DNA of 64,000 nt from SIAF01 sp046152955 (GTDB lineage: Bacteria; Planctomycetota; Planctomycetia; Planctomycetales; Planctomycetaceae): NCBI GenBank assembly GCA_046152955.1, contig JBJXGA010000457.1, forward strand, positions 1 through 64,000. The letters run 5' to 3'. Under the pieces are notes generated by a model. The model was not told the origin of the DNA, ran no database searches, and saw only the letters and a list, made by a program, of their open reading frames with translations. Numbering within the stretch: the stretch's first letter is position 1; each line of letters begins with the position of its first letter. Positions 8,486-17,349 of the stretch are shown piece after piece. The translations under genes and the position numbers were made by a program.

Positions 8486-9980
8486 TTTCACGTCCGCCTG
8501 TGATCCTGGCGCCATTGAGTCACTGCTGGGGGGCGACCTATCGGATGACCAAACGCGGCGTGTCGAAGCACACCTGGAGACGTGTGCCGTGTGCCGCGGG
8601 CGGATCGTCGAATGGGCGATTGCGCCCCAGGAATGGAGCGAGATTCGGACACACCTGTCGGAGGACGAACTGGTTCCGCAAACTGCACAGGGGATGGCGA
8701 CGGACACGGCTCAGGAAGCGTCCCGGTCGCCGCTGGGGATCCTGAAATTCCTCTCCCCGACGGACGATCCGCAGATGCTGGGGCGGCTGGGACAATATGA
8801 AGTGAGCGGGATCATCGGTTCGGGAGGAATGGGTGTCGTTCTCAAAGGGTTCGACCGGTCATTGAATCGGTTTGTGGCGATCAAAGTGCTGGCGCCGCAC
8901 CTGGCGGCCAACGCGGCAGCCCGGCGGCGCTTCTCGCGCGAAGCCCAGGCCGCCGCTGCGGTCATGCATGACAATGTCGTCGCCATCCATGGGGTCTCGG
9001 AGGCGGGGGGGCTTCCCTTTCTGGTGATGCCGTATGTGCGTGGTCGCTCGCTGCAAAAACGGATCGAAGAGCAAGGGGTCTTGTCCGTCGTCGAGGTGCT
9101 TCGGATCGGGCATCAGGTCGCCGCCGGCCTCGCTGCGGCACACGCCCAGGGGCTGGTCCATCGCGATATCAAACCGGCGAACATCCTTCTTGAGGAGGGG
9201 GTCGAACGGCTGCGGATCACCGACTTCGGCCTGGCGCGGGCCATCGACGACGCCAGCCTGACGCAGAGCGGTGTGATCGCCGGGACGCCGCAGTTCATGT
9301 CCCCCGAGCAGGCCCGCGGCGACGCGATTGACCCCCGCAGCGACCTGTTCAGCCTGGGGAGCGTGCTGTACGTGTTGTGTACCGGACGCCCTCCCTTCCG
9401 AGCCGAAACAACGTATGGCATTCTCCGGCGAATCACCGACGCCCCGGCCCACGCGATTCGGGAGATCAACGCCGAGATTCCTGACTGGCTGGCGGCGATC
9501 GTCCACAAGCTGCTGGCCAAGAACCCCCAGGAGCGGTTTGCCTCGGCAGAGGAAGTTGCGGGATTGCTGGAACAGTGCCTGGCCCACGTGCAGCGGCCGA
9601 CCGCGGCGACATTGCCGCTGGCCGCGGTGCGGCTGGTTGAGACGAGCAATGTCCAGCGCTCTCGAAGATCGTCAATGCGCCGATTTGCGGGAGTTCTAGC
9701 AGTCGTGGCGGTCGGCTGCGCGGCGCTGGGGCTGGCCGTCTCGCAACTCCCTCATTCTGATCCGGACCAGGCGCGAAACGATTCGAACGCGGCGGCTCCC
9801 GAAGAAACGGCACCGATGGCGACCACGCCTGTCGGGCCATCGGCTGATTCACTGCTGGACTGGTCCGCCGCGGCGAAGGAAACCGATGCGCTGTTGGAAG
9901 ACGGAGAGCAATTCGAACAGCGGATGGAGGAGTGGTGGGGGCCGATGATCGCTGAGGAGCCCGCACCAGAAGCGCCCTAG
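8478..9980 (+). CDS. Serine/threonine protein kinase with N-terminal zf-HC2 anti-sigma-like segment
   Basis: Protein of 500 aa. Residues 1-45 hold a zf-HC2-like motif (His32, Cys36, Cys39 in HLETCAVC). The PASTA-less kinase domain is at about 105-375: glycine loop GSGGMG 114-119, catalytic Lys136 in VAIK, HRD at 228-230 and DFG at 249-251, with APE replaced by SPEQA. One transmembrane helix follows at about 405-423 and a short acidic extracellular tail ends the protein. All catalytic residues are intact, so it should be an active Hanks-type kinase. It overlaps the ECF sigma gene by 8 bp. The arrangement matches the ECF-STK modules described in planctomycetes, where the kinase is thought to hold or release its partner sigma; that is inference here. 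Confidence 0.92.
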   Translation: MIDFTSACDPGAIESLLGGDLSDDQTRRVEAHLETCAVCRGRIVEWAIAPQEWSEIRTHLSEDELVPQTAQGMATDTAQEASRSPLGILKFLSPTDDPQMLGRLGQYEVSGIIGSGGMGVVLKGFDRSLNRFVAIKVLAPHLAANAAARRRFSREAQAAAAVMHDNVVAIHGVSEAGGLPFLVMPYVRGRSLQKRIEEQGVLSVVEVLRIGHQVAAGLAAAHAQGLVHRDIKPANILLEEGVERLRITDFGLARAIDDASLTQSGVIAGTPQFMSPEQARGDAIDPRSDLFSLGSVLYVLCTGRPPFRAETTYGILRRITDAPAHAIREINAEIPDWLAAIVHKLLAKNPQERFASAEEVAGLLEQCLAHVQRPTAATLPLAAVRLVETSNVQRSRRSSMRRFAGVLAVVAVGCAALGLAVSQLPHSDPDQARNDSNAAAPEETAPMATTPVGPSADSLLDWSAAAKETDALLEDGEQFEQRMEEWWGPMIAEEPAPEAP

Positions 9981-10307
9981 TGGGCTACGCGGGCCCGACG
10001 CGACCCATTGAGAACGCGAAGAGGCACGTACTGATCGGGGCCAAGCAAGCCATCGTCGGGGAAATTGTACGCCGACAAATGCGGGCCGACACTTGTCACT
10101 TCAAGTATTCAGATCCAAAACATTCAAACAGGATTCAATGCCATGCCATCGAGACAATGCGGATCAACTCGACGCTGCCAAGGTCAGATAGGGAACCAGC
10201 CTCCACGGATGACCGACGTAGGATTATTTGTTGCAACGTCGCGCGTCAGAGACGTTCAGGGAGCCGATGTCGACGGCGGCCCAACGGGGGAATTTACTTT
10301 TTTGAAC

Positions 10308-10353
10308 GCACAGCGGCGGCTCGGCGGGAGCCTCGCCCTCCCGAGATTTGAAT
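10308..10353 (-). repeat. GGAGGGCGAG-type interspersed repeat, copy 1
   Basis: The core GGCTCGGCGGGAGCC followed by TCGCCCTCCC is the complement of copies at 24292 and 24474. It lies in the 390-bp gap between the kinase gene and the next start at 10371, ending 17 bp before that start. The rest of the gap (9981-10307) shows no gene or clear signal. Read in frame the repeat gives low-complexity translations such as GGSLALP, which falsely lengthen the downstream reading frame. Confidence 0.75.
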
Positions 10354-10370
10354 GGTCGCAGGTTGCCCGA

Positions 10371-11903
10371 ATGTTGGTCTTGGTTGTGCTGTTTGCCTCG
10401 CGGTTGACCGCGCAGGAGATCCCTTCTGATGAGGCTGGCCCAACCGGCGCTCCGGAGAGAGCCGCGACCACGCCCCCCGTCGGCGGAGCAGAGGATGCAA
10501 AGCCACTCAAGGAACCCACCCCATCCGATACCCGCAACGAACAGTCTGACAAACAAGAACTTGAGGCAGCGTTGCGGAGAGCGAAGGCACTGGAGGCCCA
10601 ATCGGCCCTACTGCAGGCTCGGTTGGAAGAATCTGAACGGAAGCGTCAGCAATTTGCTGCCGCGCGTGGCAAACCGCAGGATGCAGCGCGCGACGATGAT
10701 TCCGCAAATTCAACCAGCACGAAACACTTTAGCCCGAACGTCGTGTCGCTGCGGGACAATTACGCGCGGCTCGACAAGCGCGCCGCCGCCCTGGCGGCGG
10801 AACTCCGCGCGGTGCGGCAGCCAGAGGGCGCCGCGACCGAAGAGGACAGGCGTCGCACCAACCTGTTGCGGGCTGTCGTCCAAGAGGCGTTTGATGCCGG
10901 TCAGGAACTGCATCAGGCCGAGCTGCGCGAATTCGAACAACGGATGCAGCGTCTCCAGGCGACATTCCAACAGCGGCGCCGCAACCGCGATCGAATCATT
11001 GACCGACGGATCGACGAACTGCTCAACGCTCCGCTGCAATGGGAATCGGATCCCGAAGCGGCGACGTCCTCCGGAGCGCGCGGGAGCGCTCCCTCAGTCG
11101 CCGCGACCGGCAGTCTCGTGGTAGCACAACTCACTGGCGTCTGGACGGTGAATCTGCTGCCGTCCGATGAATCCAAAGTGCCGGCGGAAAAGCGAATTCG
11201 GCTGGCATTCTGGAAGGATCGATCGGCCGTCTTCCAGGGACAACAACTCAAGAGACTATGGAAAGCCGCCGTGGATCTGAGCCACGAACCGCACCGTCTG
11301 TCGTTGACGGCAATCGACTCCCCTGAATCCCGAGAGGGCATTTTTGAAGTCCGGGGGGATGGCCTGCGGTTGAACATTTCGGGACAGCCCAATGAGCGTC
11401 CCACCAGATTTGGAACGGATCGGCCGGAGTTTGTTCGAATCCACGCGTCGGTCCCAGACGATCTGCTCCTTTCCATGCAGCACCCGGATCTTCCATCGAC
11501 CACCTCGGATCTTCCGTCGACCGTCCCGGACCTCCTGGCCACCAAGGGATCAGAGCGACCGAAGACTCCTCGCAAGCCATTCCTGCGAGCCGTCACGGTC
11601 GGTGTCGTGTCGGCCAATGGCGGGAACAACCTGGTCTCCATCTCCTGCAAGGAACCGGGGAACATTTGCGTCGGTGACGAATTGTGCCTCAGCCGTGAGG
11701 ACGTCAGTATCCCTATCCCTGAGCGCAGCACGCGACTGGGTTGGGTCACGATCATCGAAATGAAGGACGCCGAAACGGCGATTGGCCGCGTCTCCGAAAT
11801 GCCGAGGGTCTTACGAAACAATCGGTATGTCTACGATACGGCCCAGCCGGGAAACTCAGTCGAACGCCCCATCTACGAGGACAATCCGGTGCCGGGGAAC
11901 TGA
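10371..11903 (+). CDS. Secreted coiled-coil protein with TIGR03067-like domain
   Basis: About 510 aa. The start MLVLVVLFASRLTAQ gives a signal peptide of about 15 residues; upstream in-frame codons run through an interspersed repeat and are not convincing. Residues ~60-230 are rich in Glu, Arg, Lys, Ala and Leu and form a long coiled coil. Residues ~245-360 (LTGVWTVNLLPSDE, then GIFEVRGDGLRLNISG and RPTRFG) resemble the TIGR03067 beta-barrel domain common in planctomycetes. The remaining ~100 residues hold two Cys (SCKEPGNICVGDELCL adds a third) in a beta-rich tail. An extracytoplasmic location is inferred. No enzymatic motif was seen. It ends just before a 17-bp perfect hairpin. Confidence 0.75.
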   Translation: MLVLVVLFASRLTAQEIPSDEAGPTGAPERAATTPPVGGAEDAKPLKEPTPSDTRNEQSDKQELEAALRRAKALEAQSALLQARLEESERKRQQFAAARGKPQDAARDDDSANSTSTKHFSPNVVSLRDNYARLDKRAAALAAELRAVRQPEGAATEEDRRRTNLLRAVVQEAFDAGQELHQAELREFEQRMQRLQATFQQRRRNRDRIIDRRIDELLNAPLQWESDPEAATSSGARGSAPSVAATGSLVVAQLTGVWTVNLLPSDESKVPAEKRIRLAFWKDRSAVFQGQQLKRLWKAAVDLSHEPHRLSLTAIDSPESREGIFEVRGDGLRLNISGQPNERPTRFGTDRPEFVRIHASVPDDLLLSMQHPDLPSTTSDLPSTVPDLLATKGSERPKTPRKPFLRAVTVGVVSANGGNNLVSISCKEPGNICVGDELCLSREDVSIPIPERSTRLGWVTIIEMKDAETAIGRVSEMPRVLRNNRYVYDTAQPGNSVERPIYEDNPVPGN

Positions 11904-11940
11904 GCGAAATGGAGGGGGCGCACCCGCCGCGGCGCTGTGC

Positions 11941-11996
11941 GGTGGGGGGACGATCGATTATCTTTGATGTGCTTCGATCGTCCCCCCACCCTTTTC
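11941..11996 (+). terminator. 17-bp perfect hairpin with short T-run
   Basis: Arms 11941-11957 and 11974-11990 are perfect reverse complements (GGTGGGGGGACGATCGA and its complement) with a 16-nt loop, followed by CTTTTC. It lies 38 bp after the stop of the coiled-coil gene and 22 bp before the glycosyltransferase start. A Rho-independent terminator for the upstream gene is the simplest reading; a leader structure for the downstream gene is the alternative. Confidence 0.65.
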
Positions 11997-12011
11997 CGCC
12001 TCCCCCCGCGC

Positions 12012-12980
12012 ATGCTCACGATCATCATTCCGGTTTTCAACGAGGCCGAGAGCCTGGCGGAACTCCAGTCGCAGATCGATCGCGTTCGGACTGAGCATCG
12101 GCTCGAGCTGGAAATGGTGTTCGTCGACGATGGGTCTGCCGACGCGAGCTGGTCGGTGATCTGCCAGCTTGCGGCGCGCGATCCCTCGGTGCGGGGGGTC
12201 CGCTTTCGCCGAAATTTCGGCAAGGCTGCCGCACTCTCGGCGGGAATTCAGGGAGCCCAGGGGGACGTGCTCTTCATGATGGACGCCGACTTGCAGGATG
12301 ACCCGGCGGAGATCCCCCGGTTTCTCGAGCGGCTGGCCCAAGGCTGCGATGTGGTCAATGGCTGGAAGCGCCGCCGACTCGATCCCTGGCACAAGGTGTA
12401 TCCCAGCCGCGTCTTCAACTGGATGGTCAGCCGCCTGACAGGATTGGCGCTCCACGACCACAATTGCGGACTCAAATGCTTTCGACGCGAAGTGGCCGCG
12501 GAGATTAGGCTGTACGGCGAACTGCACCGCTTCATCCCGGTCCTGGCGCACGCCCGCGGTTTCCAGGTGACCGAACTGGAGGTCCATCACCGTCCCCGCG
12601 TCCACGGGCACAGCAAGTATGGGGTGCGACGATTCCTGCGCGGTTTTCTCGATCTCTTGACGGTCAAGTTTCTGACCGGTTTTGATCGTCGTCCGCAGCA
12701 CCTGCTGGGAGCGCTGGGACTCCTGTTTCTCGGACTGGGGGGGGTGGGGCTGACGTTTCTGGCGATCGTGTGGCTGCTGACGCATCTGCCGCCGCACCTG
12801 GAACTGGCGCCGATTGGCAACCGCCCGCTCCTCTCGTATTCCATCGCCGCGCTCCTCCTGGGAGGGCAACTGCTGTCGATGGGTTTTCTGGCGGAACTGA
12901 TCGTCGCCTACACCGGCCGGGACTGCGATACATACAGCATTCGGGAGCGGACCGGAGATTTCAGCATTACGGAGAGTTAG
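12012..12980 (+). CDS. Glycosyltransferase family 2, DPM/ArnC-like, membrane-bound
   Basis: Protein of 322 aa. The GT-A fold starts at the N-terminus (MLTIIIPVFNEAESL), with VDDGS at 38-42 and the metal-binding DAD at 91-93 (MMDADLQDDP). RRNFGKAAALSAG and the HNCGLKCFRRE and HGHSKYG motifs are those of polyprenyl-phosphate sugar transferases. Two hydrophobic helices at about 240-265 and 280-305 anchor the C-terminus, as in ArnC/GtrB-type enzymes. Likely reaction: transfer of a nucleotide sugar to an undecaprenyl-type phosphate at the inner face of the membrane, or to a downstream glycan. The region before the ATG is pyrimidine-rich and has no Shine-Dalgarno sequence. It ends in a 4-bp convergent overlap with a doubtful small gene. 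Confidence 0.9.
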   Translation: MLTIIIPVFNEAESLAELQSQIDRVRTEHRLELEMVFVDDGSADASWSVICQLAARDPSVRGVRFRRNFGKAAALSAGIQGAQGDVLFMMDADLQDDPAEIPRFLERLAQGCDVVNGWKRRRLDPWHKVYPSRVFNWMVSRLTGLALHDHNCGLKCFRREVAAEIRLYGELHRFIPVLAHARGFQVTELEVHHRPRVHGHSKYGVRRFLRGFLDLLTVKFLTGFDRRPQHLLGALGLLFLGLGGVGLTFLAIVWLLTHLPPHLELAPIGNRPLLSYSIAALLLGGQLLSMGFLAELIVAYTGRDCDTYSIRERTGDFSITES

Positions 12981-13270
12981 GGCAGAGACAGAACCTGCTC
13001 GTCAAGGGCTGTCAATCCGCCGCGCCGTTGTGCTTCGAGCAGGTGCAATGAGAGGGGGGCCATCGTAGCGGAATCCTTCCGCATAACCATCTTAACATCA
13101 ACCGGCCGCAGTCGCCTTACGCCGGGATTTGACCGGGCGGCGAGCAGTGAAACGCAAACCCCCACGATGACCAGACTCAACAACCCTGTGGCGGTGTGAA
13201 CCATCCGTGCGGTATCTGGTGGAAGCCAATGCATGGAGAAGGTCTCAGCGAGATCGAGCACCTCCAGCAT
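12977..13270 (-). CDS. Hypothetical small single-pass membrane protein (doubtful)
   Basis: A frame of 97 codons (MLEVLDLAETFSMHW) contains one convincing hydrophobic helix (TGLLSLVIVGVCVSLLAA, about residues 29-46), a basic segment after it (RSNPGVRRLRP) and an amphipathic tail (LLEAQRRGGLTALDEQVL). These look like real protein, and the surrounding gap has no other gene, but no homologous family is recognised and no good ribosome binding site was found. The stop overlaps the stop of the glycosyltransferase gene by 4 bp in convergent orientation. Confidence 0.35.
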   Translation of the reverse strand: MLEVLDLAETFSMHWLPPDTARMVHTATGLLSLVIVGVCVSLLAARSNPGVRRLRPVDVKMVMRKDSATMAPLSLHLLEAQRRGGLTALDEQVLSLP

Positions 13271-13310
13271 ACCACGCCGGCCGGGATTGGCAGGCGATGA
13301 TTGGTCGACC

Positions 13311-13552
13311 ATACCCCAATGGGGTTATCTCCCAAAGCCCAGGGTCGCGCAGCGCACCCTGGGATGAGAACGACACATCGCCACCTTACCCCGATAGAGG
13401 TTGCATCATTTGCTCCCGCGCGCTGCATTCATCCCGTTCGAACCTCCGCGCGTCGTGGATGAAACCCCTTCGGGGTAAATTCGAATTGACGCGGCCGCAC
13501 CCAGGGTGCGCTGCGCGACCCTGGGCTTTGGGATCATTCCCCTTCGGGGTAA
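13311..13552. repeat. Inverted pair of ~52-bp palindromic repeats
   Basis: Copy 1 (about 13311-13363, plus) and copy 2 (about 13500-13552, minus) share the core TCCCAAAGCCCAGGGTCGCG followed by CAGCGCACCCTGGG, which is itself near-palindromic. Each has a short CCCC...GGGG palindrome at its outer end. The ~135 bp between them hold another CCCCTTCGGGG hairpin. No gene is evident here. Confidence 0.75.
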
Positions 13553-13590
13553 TTCGCGTTGTCCGGCCGTGTCAGCGGCATTTGGTTTTT

Positions 13591-13711
13591 CTGGGTATAC
13601 ACTTGAATCCTGGCGGTAGCCACGTTCGCCCGAACGTGGGCCCAGCAGCAATTACCCGCATTCTGGCGAATGTGGCGACGGGGGAGGGGCTGCCACGGAA
13701 TTTGTGTACAC
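13591..13711. repeat. MITE-like 121-bp element with terminal inverted repeats
   Basis: Ends TGGGTATACAC (13591-13601) and GTGTACACCCA (13701-13711) are inverted with one mismatch. Inside are two hairpins: CCACGTTCG-CC-CGAACGTGG (13620-13639) and CATTC-TGGC-GAATG. No coding potential is seen. The stretch from here to 13790 shows no gene. Confidence 0.55.
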
Positions 13712-13790
13712 CCAATCCTAAGACGTGGCGCCCCCTGATCCCCAGGCTGCCCTCGGGACGCCGCGCGATCTCAGCCACCCATTGCCCTGA

Positions 13791-14054
13791 CTACTCGCCG
13801 ACGAGCGTCAACTGCAGTCGCGGCGCGGAACCGGATGCCAGCGTCTCCAGCCGTGAACTGATCTGGTCGAGCTGATCGACGAGTTGTTCGCGGCGGAGGG
13901 ACCATTGCGCCAGCCAGTCATCGAGGCGCGCATCAGCCTGCGATTCCGCGAGTTCCGTCTGTTTAACATTTTGATCCAGTCGAAGAAGGGCCTCACTCAG
14001 GCAAGATTTGGCGGAGCGCCGGAACGCGGACAAGCTGCGGTCGCACAGAGGCAT
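13791..14054 (-). CDS. Small hypothetical coiled-coil protein
   Basis: Protein of 87 aa, start MPLCDRSLSAF. The start is fixed by AGGAG 6 nt before ATG (GACAGGAGAAGTCATG), better than an in-frame ATG 24 nt upstream. Residues ~20-75 are mostly helical and polar with heptad-like Leu/Val spacing (LLRLDQNVKQTELAES, LVDQLDQISSRLETL), so a short coiled coil is likely. No signal peptide or membrane segment is present. It is divergent from proC. No family is recognised, so no function is proposed. Confidence 0.6.
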   Translation of the reverse strand: MPLCDRSLSAFRRSAKSCLSEALLRLDQNVKQTELAESQADARLDDWLAQWSLRREQLVDQLDQISSRLETLASGSAPRLQLTLVGE

Positions 14055-14284
14055 GACTTCTCCTGTCAATATGGACAAAAGGCAGAAACTACATCGACCT
14101 TAATGCCTCAGCGGCTTGAGGAGTTTGCTGAACCTGAGCAAGCATGGGAGGATGATTCGAAAGTCGCGGTTTTGACGGATGAACCGCTCCACACCAATAC
14201 GGCAACCGTCTATGATAGGCCGCTAGAAAGCAGCCTCCGTTTCGCTGCGATGTACGGACATTGCGTTCAGAAGGAAGGTTTGGA

Positions 14285-15112
14285 ATGGCGCCGCAGACTC
14301 AGGGGCTCCGCATTGGCTTCATCGGGGCGGGGAAAATGGCCACGGCCCTCGCACGAGGGCTGTGCCAGGCTGGGTTGACCGTGCCCGGCAACATTCGGGC
14401 CAGCGATGTCATGGCCGGGGCTCGCGAGGCGTTCGCCGCGCAGACTGGCGCCGTCGCTTCGGATCAGAACCTGGAGGTGCTCCGCCATGCCGAAATCCTG
14501 TTCCTGGCAGTCAAACCGCAGCACTTCCGCGGCGTCCTGGAGGAACTGGCTCCCCACGTCGGCCCTGCACAACTGATCGTCTCCATTGCCGCGGGCATTC
14601 CGCTGGAAGTCATGGCCGCGACGTTGGGAGCGCAACGCCGGCTTGTGCGAGTCATGCCCAATACCCCGTGCCTCGTGGGAGCCTCCGCGTCGGCCTATTG
14701 CCTGGGAGGGGCCGCCACGGCGGACGATGGCCGGCTCGTCGAACAGATGTTGTCGGCGGTCGGAATTGCGTTTGCCGTGCCGGAAGCACTGCTCGACGCG
14801 GTGACCGGTTTGTCGGGGAGCGGACCGGCCTATGCCTGTCTGATCATCGAGGCGCTGGCGGATGGCGGCGTGCGGGTGGGATTGCCGCGGGACGTGGCGC
14901 TGAAGCTGGCCGCGCAGACGCTCCTCGGGACGGCGAAAATGGTCCTGGAAACCGGCGCGCATCCAGGGGTGCTCAAGGATGCCGTCGCCAGCCCAGGGGG
15001 GACGACCATTGCCGGGCTGCACGAATTGGAACGGGGGGGGGTGCGCGGAACGTTGATGAACGCCGTCGAGGCCGCCACGCGCCGGGCGCGCGAGCTGGGG
15101 CAGTCGCAGTGA
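14285..15112 (+). CDS. proC: Pyrroline-5-carboxylate reductase
   Basis: Last step of proline biosynthesis: NAD(P)H-dependent reduction of pyrroline-5-carboxylate to proline in the cytoplasm. The protein is 275 aa, the standard length. The Rossmann motif IGFIGAGKMA is at residues 10-19, VKPQHF follows the second strand, MPNTPCLVG is the conserved loop, and the C-terminal dimer domain carries GLSGSGPAY and SPGGTTIAGL. The start MAPQTQ was chosen because it precedes the fold directly and follows GAAGGAAG. The stop overlaps the GTG start of the next gene (GTGA), so the two are coupled, although their products have no obvious shared pathway. Confidence 0.95.
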   Translation: MAPQTQGLRIGFIGAGKMATALARGLCQAGLTVPGNIRASDVMAGAREAFAAQTGAVASDQNLEVLRHAEILFLAVKPQHFRGVLEELAPHVGPAQLIVSIAAGIPLEVMAATLGAQRRLVRVMPNTPCLVGASASAYCLGGAATADDGRLVEQMLSAVGIAFAVPEALLDAVTGLSGSGPAYACLIIEALADGGVRVGLPRDVALKLAAQTLLGTAKMVLETGAHPGVLKDAVASPGGTTIAGLHELERGGVRGTLMNAVEAATRRARELGQSQ

Positions 15113-16506
15113 GCGCGTCGGCCCGACCGCTGGTGGTGATCGATGTCGTCGGACTGACGATGGACATGCTGGGGCCACACGCCCCCCGGATCACGCAATT
15201 GGCCCAGGCGGGATTCGCCCGCCCGATGGGAACCGTCCTGCCGGCGGTGACCTGTTCCGCGCAGGCGACGCTGCTCACCGGGTTGCTCCCCCGCGATCAC
15301 GGGATCGTCGCCAATGGATGGTATTTTCGCGACCTGTCTGAGGTTTGGTTGTGGCGGCAATCCAACCGGCTGGTCGCCGGAGAGCGCGTCTACGAGGCCG
15401 GACGCCGCCGCGATCGGGCCTACACGACCGCGAAAATGTTCTGGTGGTACAACATGTACGCCCCGGTCGAATGGTCGATGACGCCGCGACCCAGCTATCC
15501 GGTCGATGGCCGGAAGATCTTCGACTCGTATAGCCAGCCCGAGGACTTGCGCGATCGGCTGCAAGAGCGGCTGGGGGTTTTCCCGCTTCCCCGATTTTGG
15601 GGCCCTCTGGCGGACATCGCCAGCACGCGCTGGATCGTGGACGCCACACTCCAAGTGATGGCGGAACACCAGCCGACGCTGACGCTCGCCTACCTGCCGC
15701 ACCTGGACTACAACCTGCAGCGCCTGGGTCCGCACGATCCGCAGATCGCCGAGGACATTCGGCTGGTTGACGCCGAGGCGGGTCGGCTGATCGACGCCGC
15801 CCGCGCGCGCCAGGCCGAGGTGGTGATCGTCTCAGAATATGCCATCACCGCCGTCGATCAGCCGGTGGCGATCAATCGCCTGTTGCGGGAGGGGGGTTAT
15901 CTGGCGGTCCGCCGCGAGCCGCTGGGATGGGAATCGCTCGACTGCGGCGCGTCGCGGGCGTTTGCCGTCGCGGACCACCAGGTGGCCCACGTGTACGTGC
16001 GCGATCCCGACGACGTTGCGGCGGTCGCGGCGCTGCTCCAAAAGTCCCCTGGGATTGAACGGGTTCTCGACCGACAACACCAGGCGGAATTTGGACTCGA
16101 CCACGAGCGTTCGGGAGAACTGGTGGCGGTGGCGGCGCCGGGGGCCTGGTTCACCTATTACTTCTGGCTCGACGACGCGCTGGCCCCCGATTATGCCCGC
16201 ACGATCGACATCCACCGCAAACCGGGCTACGACCCGGTGGAACTATTCGTCGATCCAAAACTGCGATGGCCCCGACTGCGAATCGCGTGGCGACTGGCGC
16301 AGAAACAACTCGGATTCCGTTACCGGATGGATGTCATCGGACTGGACCCGACGATCGTCCAGGGGAGTCATGGCCGCCTGCCGACTCCAGGACGCGAATC
16401 GGCCGAGGGACCGATTTTTGTCAGTTCGTCCCGCGCGATCGAGCGCGAATCGATCGCCATGACCGACGTCAAGGAACTCCTCTTGGCGCTGCAATTTGGT
16501 TCGTGA
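15109..16506 (+). CDS. Alkaline phosphatase superfamily (nucleotide pyrophosphatase/phosphodiesterase-like) protein
   Basis: Protein of 465 aa starting at a GTG that overlaps the proC stop. The first strand ends in VVIDVVGLTMDM, giving the first metal-binding Asp. The nucleophile region is LPAVTCSAQATLLTG, matching the Thr nucleophile of phosphodiesterase members, followed by DHGIVANGWY. The second metal site is in YLPHLDYNLQRLGP. The usual DHG of the superfamily is replaced by SEYAI, a variant known in a phosphodiesterase-like subgroup. No signal peptide is seen, so a cytoplasmic role is likely. Substrate unknown. The coupling to proC is probably only transcriptional convenience. Confidence 0.85.
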   Translation: MSASARPLVVIDVVGLTMDMLGPHAPRITQLAQAGFARPMGTVLPAVTCSAQATLLTGLLPRDHGIVANGWYFRDLSEVWLWRQSNRLVAGERVYEAGRRRDRAYTTAKMFWWYNMYAPVEWSMTPRPSYPVDGRKIFDSYSQPEDLRDRLQERLGVFPLPRFWGPLADIASTRWIVDATLQVMAEHQPTLTLAYLPHLDYNLQRLGPHDPQIAEDIRLVDAEAGRLIDAARARQAEVVIVSEYAITAVDQPVAINRLLREGGYLAVRREPLGWESLDCGASRAFAVADHQVAHVYVRDPDDVAAVAALLQKSPGIERVLDRQHQAEFGLDHERSGELVAVAAPGAWFTYYFWLDDALAPDYARTIDIHRKPGYDPVELFVDPKLRWPRLRIAWRLAQKQLGFRYRMDVIGLDPTIVQGSHGRLPTPGRESAEGPIFVSSSRAIERESIAMTDVKELLLALQFGS

Positions 16507-16533
16507 ACTCCAGCGCCAGACCCAGGCGGGGGC

Positions 16534-17064
16534 CTATTCCTTTTTTTCGACTTTTTCCTCTGCGACCGGCTTTTCGATTCGGCCCCACAAATGTCCGCCG
16601 ACTTTGTCGTGCTGCCAGGTGCCGGAATATCGATCGCCATGCACCAGTACCCGCGAGGTGAATGTTCCCAGGCCCGGGATCGTCAGATTGGTGAGGGTGA
16701 TGACCGGCGTGTCCCCGGCCCATTTGACCTGCAACTGCATCGGGACCGTCAGGTCATGCTTGCCGTATTGGATGCGGGCGGCAAACAGCCAATAGTCCTC
16801 CTTGATCTTGGTGACTTTGCTGATCGTGTACTTCTCCACTTGCGACGGTTTCTCCTCGCCGTCGATAGTGACGCTGTAGCGGCCGGCGAAAACGGCCCCC
16901 GACAGACGTTCGGAGAACTCCTTTTCCAGCGCGGCCTGATCGAGCGCGGGGGAATTCCGGGCCTCCTGGCGCGGAGCCGGCTGGGGGGACTCGACGGCGA
17001 CCTTGGCATCCGCAGCCATCGTCGAGGGAATCAGCCACAAACAGATCAGCAACTCGATCGGCAT
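16534..17064 (-). CDS. Secreted hypothetical protein
   Basis: About 176 aa. The start MPIELLICLWLIPSTMAADA gives a typical signal peptide with cleavage near residue 18; GGGAG lies 10 nt before it, and further upstream codons read as Pro/Gly-rich noise. The mature part has a short helical stretch (LDQAALEKEFSERL), then a beta-rich domain (GRYSVTIDGEEKPSQVEKYTI, LTNLTIPGLGTFTSRV, YSGTWQHDKVGGHLWGRIEK). The pattern is familiar from small secreted planctomycete proteins of unknown function; the GTW-QH-GGHLWG ending suggests a lipocalin-like barrel. It is divergent from the first csrA. Confidence 0.7.
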   Translation of the reverse strand: MPIELLICLWLIPSTMAADAKVAVESPQPAPRQEARNSPALDQAALEKEFSERLSGAVFAGRYSVTIDGEEKPSQVEKYTISKVTKIKEDYWLFAARIQYGKHDLTVPMQLQVKWAGDTPVITLTNLTIPGLGTFTSRVLVHGDRYSGTWQHDKVGGHLWGRIEKPVAEEKVEKKE

Positions 17065-17349
17065 GAACAGGTACTCCCGGAAGACGAAGACATCGGGACC
17101 GCCCGGTGGTCCGCCGTGAGGCCAACCGTACAGACAGTGAGTCAGTCCCGTAGACAATGATTGTTTCACCTTTCCGGGGTGCTTTCAAGGGGGACTGAGC
17201 GCCGGCACTTCTCCCATTATTCTCGGAGCCTTCATCGATCATCCACAGTTCCGGGATAGGATGCCTGGAGTTCAGCCGGTTCAAACTGGCTGGAACAAAT
17301 TTCTCCTCCACGGATGGATGTTGCCTTCAGCCCCTTTCAGGAGGTGATG

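Noticed and set aside
9980..10351. Plus-strand frame after the first kinase
   Set aside because: The translation is low in hydrophobic pattern and runs through an interspersed repeat; no ribosome binding site.
13429..13445. CGTTCGAACC as a tRNA T-loop
   Set aside because: It is part of a repeat region; no cloverleaf can be drawn.
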